A stretch of 64,000 nucleotides of DNA from the NCBI GenBank assembly GCA_963798745.1, contig CAWCUF010000001.1:558001-622000 (forward strand). Direction: 5' to 3'. A program made the position numbers and the translations under genes. This document shows, in pieces, positions 56,916 to 64,000 of the stretch. The notes under the pieces were generated by a model. That model was not told the DNA's origin and ran no database searches. It saw only the letters and a program-made list of their open reading frames with translations. Position 1 is the stretch's first letter. Every line of letters starts with the position of its first letter. Source of the stretch: Prado023 sp963798745. Lineage in GTDB: Bacteria > Actinomycetota > Actinomycetes > S36-B12 > CAIYMF01.

Positions 56916-56931
56916 ACGATAGCAGGTGCTA
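56916..56931 (-). promoter_or_regulatory. Leaderless -10 box overlapped by a palindrome, MntA/HepT promoter
   Basis: The minus-strand TATCGT (56921-56916) ends six bases before GTG 56909. The palindrome TAGCA-GG-TGCTA (56920-56931) overlaps its upstream edge and is a good candidate for the antitoxin's HTH. Confidence 0.6.
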
Positions 56932-57234
56932 TGAGGGCCCGCATCGCATCACTTCGGTCTATCCCCTCCCTGCCCCAGCCGCGAATGACCCGGTGACCGT
57001 GCAAGCGACGCCATGGTTCAGCACCAACTCAATTGGCCGTCGAATCGGACACCTGAATACTGAAGCAAGGTTCGGGCGTTCACAGAGCTCAGTTCACCAT
57101 CAACGCCCCATACTGGGGCAAGAGGTGACGGGCCTGTCTGGGGAGAGAGGACCGCTTCTCGACAGTGGTGCCCCATCGGCCGGGCGATGCGTGACCTGGC
57201 CAGCGCTGCGCCGACCCGGTTCTCGGGGATCGGA
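56932..57234. other. Gene-free spacer with lower GC
   Basis: About 300 bases between the MntA promoter and the YbaK-type stop. The part 57000-57130 is visibly richer in A and T than its surroundings and has no recognisable gene, repeat or RNA. It may be a remnant of inserted DNA. Confidence 0.4.
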
Positions 57235-57756
57235 TCAGTCCCGACGGAGGCTGCCCACCCAGCCGCCGGAGGCCGCCGCCAGTGTGCTCGGGGCGATCGG
57301 GAACACGTCGTACCAGGTCCCGGCCGCCGCCCAGATGGTCTCGTGGGTCAGCAGGTCCTCGTCGAGGAACTCGCGCACCGGCGTCGCCAGCCCGATCGGA
57401 GGCACCCCGCCGATCGGGAACCCGGTGGCCGCGCGTACCTGATCGGCATTCGCCCGCCCGCATGCCGAGCCACCCGCGGCAGCGGCCAGCTTCGCCTCGT
57501 CGAGCTGGTTGGCCCCACTGACCAGGGCCAGCACCACCTCGCCGTCCACGGTGAAGATCAGGCTCTTGACGATGGCGCCCACCGAGCAGCCGATCGCCGT
57601 GGCGGCGTCCTGGGCGGTCCGGGTCCCCTCGGGGAATCGGCGCACCTCGATGGCCAGGCCGAGTGCCGCCGCCGCAGCCCGCACCCGCGTCACATTCGCG
57701 TGCTCCCCATCCGTCCTCGCCCCCACGGGCGTCAGCGGCTCAGGCGTCCGAGGCAC
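57235..57756 (-). CDS. YbaK/EbsC-type aminoacyl-tRNA deacylase
   Basis: A 173-aa protein of the prolyl-tRNA-editing superfamily, hydrolysing mischarged tRNA. The glycine-rich binding loop appears as GFPIGGVPPIGLATP, and the conserved lysine lies in VGAIVKSLIFTVDGE. The predicted start GTG 57756 overlaps the preceding gene's stop by 17 bases; an internal GTG at 57726 is possible. It is read after the EtfD-like gene on the same strand. Substrate specificity (Cys-tRNA-Pro or other) cannot be told. Confidence 0.82.
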   Translation of the reverse strand: MPRTPEPLTPVGARTDGEHANVTRVRAAAAALGLAIEVRRFPEGTRTAQDAATAIGCSVGAIVKSLIFTVDGEVVLALVSGANQLDEAKLAAAAGGSACGRANADQVRAATGFPIGGVPPIGLATPVREFLDEDLLTHETIWAAAGTWYDVFPIAPSTLAAASGGWVGSLRRD

Positions 57757-60019
57757 TGGCGTCGGGGGTGCGCGCCGAACCCTTGACCGAGGTCAGCAGC
57801 AGGCTGGCGACGTCCACGACCTCGACGTTGCGGGCTCCCTCGCCGCCCTCCTGGGCCCGCACGGTCACGCCGTCGTGGAGCATCACCGAGCAGAACGGGC
57901 AGGCCACGGCGATCTTGTCCGCACCGGTCCCGATCGCCTCGTCGGCGCGGTTCTGGTTGACCCGCGTGCCCAGGCGCTCCTCCATCCACATCTGCGCCCC
58001 ACCGGCGCCGCAGCAGAAGGACATGTCGCCGGTGCGCTCCATCTCGACCAGCTTGACCCCGGGCAGTGACGCGACCAGCTCGCGGGGCGGCACGTAGACC
58101 TTGTTGTGCCGGCCCAGGTAGCACGGGTCGTGATAGGTCACCGTGGAGTCCATCGGGGTCAGCGGACGCAGCCGGCCCTCGGCCAGCAGCGAGGCCAGCA
58201 ACTGGCTGTGGTGCACGACCTCGTAGTTGCCGCCGAGCTGTGGGTACTCCCGGGCGATCGTGTTCATGCAGTGCGGGCAGGTCACGACGATCTTGTGCGC
58301 CTTGACCTCGTTGAGCACCTCGACGTTCTGCATCGCCTGCATCTGGAACAGGAACTCGTTGCCGGCGCGGCGGGCCGGATCCCCGGTGCAGGTCTCGCCC
58401 TCACCGAGCACCATGTACTTCACGCCCGCCACGTTGAGCAGCTCCGCGACGTTCTTGGTGGTCTGCTTGGCGCGGTCCTCGTAGGCCCCGGCGCAGCCGA
58501 CCCAGAACAGGTACTCGACGTCGGCGGGGATCTCGTCCTCGCCCTCCATGCCGAAGACCGGCACCTCGAAGTCGACCTCGGAGATCCAGTCGTTGCGCTT
58601 GGTGGCGTTCATACCCCACGGGTTGCCCTTGTTCTCGAGGTTCTTGAACAGGCTGTTGAGCTCGTTGGGGAACTCCGTGGCGATCATCACCTGGTGGCGG
58701 CGCATGTCGATGAAGTGGTCGATGTGCTCGATGTCCACCGGGCACTGGTTGACGCACGCCCCGCAGGTCGTGCAGGACCACAGCGCATCGGAATCGATGA
58801 CCGGACCCTCGTGCGAGCGGTGCCCGGACGGGTCGTAGCCGTCGGTGGCGCGGTGCTCGTCGAAGTCGCGATCGCCGACCAACGGGCGGGCCACCTCGTG
58901 CTGGACCCGCTCGGACATGGTCGCCAGGACCTCTTCGTCCACCTCGCCGAACTCGACGTTCTTGCCCTCGAGCTTGGCCTGGGTGGCGGTGATGTAAGGC
59001 GCCTTGATGAACGAGTGGTCGCGCAGGTTCATGATCATCAGCTTGGGGCTCAGCGGCTTGTCGGTGTTCCACGCCGGGCACTGGCTCTGGCAGCGGCCGC
59101 ACTCGGTGCAGGTCGCGAAGTCCAGCAGGCCCTTCCAGGTGAAGTCCTCGATGCGCCCACGACCGAACACCGCGTCGTCGGCGGGATCCTCGAAGTCGAT
59201 CTTCTCGGTGCCGGAGTACATCTCCAGCAGCGGGCCCAGGGCATCGGGGCGCCGCGAGAAGGCGACATTGATCGGGGCGGCGAAGATGTGCAGGTGCTTG
59301 CTGTGCAGCACGATCAGCAGGAATCCGAGGATGACCGCGACGTGGCCGAGCACGAAGATCGTCTCGATCCATTCGTTGGCCGTCACCCCGAGCGGCTCGA
59401 GCAGTCCGCCTACCCACTGGGAGGCGAACGCCCCGCTCATGCCCACATCCGCGGCCGACTCACCCTCGGCCAGGGCAGCGCCGATCTTGCCGCCGCGGTA
59501 CATGAGCAGGGTGACCACGACCAGGAAGATCATCAGCAGGACCAGCCACGCACCCGAGACGTGCGAGCCGAAGAACCGGGACTCGCGGCCCTGTTTGGCC
59601 GGGTTCGTGCGCAGCCGGATGATCGCGAAGATCACGATGCCGATGACCACCAGGACCGCGAACAGGTCCTCCATGAACCGCACGATCGGCCAGGTGCCGA
59701 TGATCGGGAACGCGAAGCTGGGCACGAAGATCTCGACGAAGGCCTCGATCACGGTGATGCTCAGCACCAGGAAGCCCCAGAACGCGAACACGTGCGCCAC
59801 GCCGGGCACGCTCCACTTGAGCAGCTTCTGCTGTGCCAGGACCTCGGTGAACTCCGCCCCCACCCGGGCCGGGACCTGGTCGGTGCGCCCGACCGCCGGT
59901 TCGCCCGAGCGGATCAGGCCCTGCAGGAACCAGACCCGCTTCAGCGCGAACGCCCCGGCTCCGATGATCAGCGCGAGGCCAACCACCACTCGGAACACAG
60001 TCATCACGTCAAAGTCCAT
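57740..60019 (-). CDS. etfD: EtfD-like membrane Fe-S oxidoreductase (heterodisulfide reductase-related)
   Basis: A 759-aa fusion. Residues ~1-270 contain NarI-like helices for haem or quinone contact. Two 4Fe-4S ferredoxin motifs follow, CTECGRCQSQCPAW and CTTCGACVNQCPVDIEH, then two CCG domains (CPHCMNTIAREY and HDPCYLGRHN with CCGAGG). This matches mycobacterial EtfD (Rv0338c), which takes electrons from ETF during beta-oxidation and passes them to menaquinone. ATG 60019 is chosen because AGGAGG lies nine bases upstream; a start seven codons earlier would place the ribosome site too close. The operator at 60100-60115 links it to fadE5. Confidence 0.88.
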   Translation of the reverse strand: MDFDVMTVFRVVVGLALIIGAGAFALKRVWFLQGLIRSGEPAVGRTDQVPARVGAEFTEVLAQQKLLKWSVPGVAHVFAFWGFLVLSITVIEAFVEIFVPSFAFPIIGTWPIVRFMEDLFAVLVVIGIVIFAIIRLRTNPAKQGRESRFFGSHVSGAWLVLLMIFLVVVTLLMYRGGKIGAALAEGESAADVGMSGAFASQWVGGLLEPLGVTANEWIETIFVLGHVAVILGFLLIVLHSKHLHIFAAPINVAFSRRPDALGPLLEMYSGTEKIDFEDPADDAVFGRGRIEDFTWKGLLDFATCTECGRCQSQCPAWNTDKPLSPKLMIMNLRDHSFIKAPYITATQAKLEGKNVEFGEVDEEVLATMSERVQHEVARPLVGDRDFDEHRATDGYDPSGHRSHEGPVIDSDALWSCTTCGACVNQCPVDIEHIDHFIDMRRHQVMIATEFPNELNSLFKNLENKGNPWGMNATKRNDWISEVDFEVPVFGMEGEDEIPADVEYLFWVGCAGAYEDRAKQTTKNVAELLNVAGVKYMVLGEGETCTGDPARRAGNEFLFQMQAMQNVEVLNEVKAHKIVVTCPHCMNTIAREYPQLGGNYEVVHHSQLLASLLAEGRLRPLTPMDSTVTYHDPCYLGRHNKVYVPPRELVASLPGVKLVEMERTGDMSFCCGAGGAQMWMEERLGTRVNQNRADEAIGTGADKIAVACPFCSVMLHDGVTVRAQEGGEGARNVEVVDVASLLLTSVKGSARTPDASASDA

Positions 60020-60442
60020 GTGCGCCATCCTCCTGGCCAAGGGTGTCCCGCCGCGCCCCTATTCTCGCCCCGGGGTCCGACAGGCCACCGTGAGGGGACC
60101 CTACTGGTCGGTAACCTAGCCGATCCGCCCACTCGGCGGGCAACCCAGGTGGGCGCCCTGCCCTGCCCGACCCGCCCGCCGGCCCGCTGCTCGGCTCGGC
60201 CCCGTGCTCGGCCGGGTCCATCCAAATTCGCTGGTGCCTGGGCCGATCCATCCAACGATTGCTGGGGCGCGGACGCAGCGGCCCGCTCTGCCTCCTCAAC
60301 CTCGTCCGGCTTGGTCAGCCGGGGAAGAAGCTGCACGCGGGGACGGGAGTCCCGCCGAGGAGCCCGGTACGTGATTCACGTCGCAGCCTCACCGGGCTTG
60401 GCGGTGTGCCAGGACCCGAGGCCATCCAACGCCTCCGAACGA
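60020..60442. other. Divergent region between etfD and dnaK, no gene
   Basis: Apart from the etfD operator and promoter (60100-60118) I see nothing that looks like a gene or RNA in this stretch, only low-complexity GC-rich DNA. dnaK regulation starts at 60443. Confidence 0.6.
60100..60115. promoter_or_regulatory. Fatty-acid regulon operator, site C (etfD)
   Basis: Minus strand GTTACCGACCAGTAGG; 12 of 16 positions agree with the fadE5 site B in the plus orientation. It overlaps a TAGGTT -10-like box (plus 60113-60118) for the leftward etfD gene. The shared operator suggests joint control of beta-oxidation and its electron outlet. Confidence 0.62.
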
Positions 60443-60463
60443 CTTGAGTCGCGGCGACTCATG
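60443..60463. promoter_or_regulatory. HAIR-type HspR operator
   Basis: CTTGAGT-N7-ACTCATG, 13 of 14 arm positions matching the CTTGAGT-N7-ACTCAAG HAIR consensus known from Streptomyces and mycobacteria. HspR with DnaK represses dnaK operons through this site. A further half-site-like ATTTGAGT lies at 60473-60480 beside the promoter. Confidence 0.85.
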
Positions 60464-60479
60464 TCTCTTGCCATTTGAG

Positions 60480-60508
60480 TTGACAATAATGGCGAGTGGA
60501 GTCACCAT
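60480..60508 (+). promoter_or_regulatory. Housekeeping-type promoter of dnaK
   Basis: TTGACA at 60480-60485, 17 bases, then CACCAT at 60503-60508. It lies immediately downstream of the HAIR site, as expected for HspR repression. Confidence 0.6.
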
Positions 60509-60579
60509 TGTGGATGTCACCGAACCTCCACCCGGCCACAGGCCCCGGTGGGAAACTCGAATGAAAGGGAATCACCCAC

Positions 60580-62462
<1,883 letters not shown>

Positions 62463-62466
<4 letters not shown>

Positions 62467-63176
62467 CTGATCAGCACGGCGCCAACCCCCCGCCGGAGGA
62501 CCCGGCGGGGGGTGCCGGGGGCGCCGAGCAGCCCGAAGTCGTGGAGGCGGAGATCGTCGAGGGTGACCTCGTGGACGGCGAGGGCGACGTCGTGGACGGC
62601 GAGACCCTCGAGGGTGAGGTCGTCGACGGGGAGTTCGTGGAGCCCGCCGGCGCCGAGCAGGCCGAGGCCGACGCCCTGCTCGCCGAGGCGCTGGACGCCG
62701 CGGCGATCGAGGCGGAGTTCAGCTCGGCCGAGGCCGACCTGGCCGCTGTGGACAGCGCGACGGACCCGCAGGTCGCGGCCCTGATCACCGACCTGCAGCG
62801 CGTGCACGCGGAGTACTCCAACTACCGCAAGCGCGTCGAGCGCGACCGGGATCTGATCCGCCAGCGCGCGGTCGAGTCCACGCTCGCCGAGCTGCTGCCG
62901 ATCCTCGACGACATCGGCCGGGCCCGCGACCATGACGAACTCGTCGGCGGCTTCCGCAGTGTCGGGGAGTCGCTGGAGGCCACCGTGACCCGGCTGGGCC
63001 TCACCGCGTTCGGTGCGGTGGGCGAGCCCTTCGACCCGACCCGGCACGAGGCCCTGATGCGCGAGGAGCGCGCGGGCGTCACCGAGCCGACCGTGGTCAC
63101 GGTGCTGCAGGTCGGCTATGAGATGAACGGCCGGATCGTCCGGCCGGCCCGTGTGTCGGTCGCCGGCACGGACTGA
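62463..63176 (+). CDS. grpE: Nucleotide exchange factor GrpE
   Basis: A 237-aa GrpE with a long acidic, Glu/Gly/Val-rich N-terminal tail (~85 residues) containing repeated EGEVVDGE-type units. The conserved core reads LITDLQRVHAEYSNYRKRVE, then LLPILDDIGRARDHDE and AFGAVGEPFDPTRHEALM. It releases ADP from DnaK. GTG 62463 overlaps the dnaK stop, and a 44-bp gap precedes dnaJ. Confidence 0.94.
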
Positions 63177-63220
63177 CCCTTGTCGGGTCGCAGCGCAATT
63201 CGAGCGGAGGTGAGGGCGCG

Positions 63221-64000
63221 GTGAGCACGAAGGACTGGATCGAGAAGGACTTCTACAAGGTCCTGGGCGTGAAGAAGCAGGCGTCGGCCGACGAGATCAA
63301 GAAGGCCTACCGCACCCTCGCCCGCAAGTACCACCCCGACAAGAACCCCGACAATGCGGCCGCCGAGGCCAAGTTCAAGGAGGTCTCGGAGGCCTACGAC
63401 GTCCTCTCCGATGCCAAGCACCGCGCGGAGTACGACGAGGCGCGCTCGTTGTTCGGCAACGGGGGTGGCACCCGGTTCCCGGGCGGTGCCCGGTTCCCCG
63501 GTGGGGCCGGCGGTCAAGGGGGCACCTCGGGGATCAACCTCGACGACCTGCTGGCCCAGATGCGCCAGCAGGGACGCGGGGCCGGTGGCCCGGCTGGTAC
63601 CGGTGGCGGTGCGGGCGGGGTGTTCGGCGACGTGCTCGGCGGACTGTTCAACCGCGGGGGGCAGCGCACCCAGGCCCGGCCCGCCCGGCGCGGTGCTGAT
63701 GTCGAGAGCGAGGCGACGATCTCGTTCGCCGAGGCCCTCGACGGGGTCACCGTCTCCCTGCGGCTGACCAGCCAGGAGCCCTGCAAGGCCTGCGCGGGCA
63801 CCGGCGCCGCCGCCGGCACCACGCCGCGGATCTGCCCCACGTGCGACGGCCACGGCGAGGTCGTGCGTGGGCAGGGCGGCTTCGCCCTGACCGAGCCGTG
63901 CCGCGCCTGCCGCGGTCGCGGCATGGTCGTGGACACCCCGTGCGCCACGTGCGGGGGTTCCGGACACGCCCTGGCCGCCCGCCCGGTCAGTGCCCGGATC
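63221..64000 (+). CDS. dnaJ: Chaperone DnaJ (3' end outside the window)
   Basis: The first 260 codons of a DnaJ, open to the window end. The J-domain reads KDFYKVLGVKKQASADEIKK and RTLARKYHPDKNPDNAAAEA with the HPD motif, followed by a Gly/Phe-rich linker and four zinc-finger repeats CKACAGTG, CPTCDGHG, CRACRGRG, CATCGGSG. The opening KDWIEKDFY is like mycobacterial DnaJ1. GTG 63221 has GCGGAGGTGAGG upstream. hspR would be expected next, just outside the window. Confidence 0.95.
   Translation, partial: MSTKDWIEKDFYKVLGVKKQASADEIKKAYRTLARKYHPDKNPDNAAAEAKFKEVSEAYDVLSDAKHRAEYDEARSLFGNGGGTRFPGGARFPGGAGGQGGTSGINLDDLLAQMRQQGRGAGGPAGTGGGAGGVFGDVLGGLFNRGGQRTQARPARRGADVESEATISFAEALDGVTVSLRLTSQEPCKACAGTGAAAGTTPRICPTCDGHGEVVRGQGGFALTEPCRACRGRGMVVDTPCATCGGSGHALAARPVSARI

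Overview
The window is very GC-rich and reads as a chromosomal segment from a Gram-positive actinobacterium (Actinomycetota). The evidence is: menaquinone genes (menA, menE); a proC / small HTH / bS22 / epimerase / acyltransferase / HAD-phosphatase block that I recall being syntenic with mycobacterial Rv0500-Rv0505c; a SigK-RskA pair; a bifunctional-type dCTP deaminase; a dnaK-grpE-dnaJ operon with an HspR-type HAIR site; and many starts preceded by a TANNNT box at exactly leaderless distance. I cannot name the genus from sequence alone.

Layout. 1-3.8 kb: cytochrome c maturation (ccdA, resB, ccsB). 3.8-5.8 kb: two small membrane proteins, then a glutathione peroxidase with an OhrR-type MarR regulator and a perfect palindromic operator. 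5.75-12.6 kb: acyl-CoA dehydrogenase, menA-menE, a YefM/RelE-type toxin-antitoxin pair and an App1-type phosphatase, with two copies of a ~110-bp inverted-repeat element. 12.7-23.6 kb: proC operon with a newly noted 59-aa upstream ORF, Trk/Ktr potassium uptake, an AcuC-like deacetylase, the mycobacterial-type block, an acyl-CoA ligase, a glutaredoxin-like protein and a nitrilase-family amidohydrolase. 23.7-28 kb: rhodanese lipoprotein, FadE5-like acyl-CoA dehydrogenase, ClC channel. 27.9-32.6 kb: rskA, sigK, a second ccdA, a thioredoxin lipoprotein and dipZ, with two promoter-like sequences of SigK type. 32.9-38.5 kb: TDT-family exporter, an unknown 118-aa protein, an aldose epimerase-like protein, and a rhodanese / persulfide-dioxygenase-like / TauE cluster. 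38.5-41.7 kb: a decayed stretch holding remnants of fic, Gfo/Idh/MocA and transaldolase genes around an intact HAD-IIA phosphatase. 41.8-46.3 kb: kinase-like protein, zwf, gnd, tRNA-Gly, dcd. 46.4-55.8 kb: extracellular polysaccharide region with two paralogous secreted glycosidases, sugar-phosphate transferase, GT2, polytopic membrane protein, MFS transporter and a pseudogene. 56.1-57.8 kb: MntA/HepT-type pair and a YbaK-type deacylase. 57.7-64 kb: EtfD-like membrane Fe-S oxidoreductase, then dnaK-grpE-dnaJ running off the end.

How the parts work together. Three small regulons can be read from shared operators. (1) A CsoR/CstR-type palindrome, ATACCCC-NN-GGGGTAT, precedes the rhodanese lipoprotein, the unknown 118-aa gene (with the TDT exporter behind it) and the rhodanese-dioxygenase-TauE operon. 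This predicts a sulfide/persulfide response whose repressor is not in the window. (2) A SigK-like promoter (CMATCC-N16-CGAAC) precedes dipZ and the thioredoxin-ccdA-sigK-rskA operon, predicting an autoregulated extracytoplasmic thiol-redox module. (3) A GTTACYGRYCRGTAAC-like operator occurs twice before fadE5 and once before etfD, tying acyl-CoA dehydrogenation to the oxidoreductase expected to pass its electrons to menaquinone.
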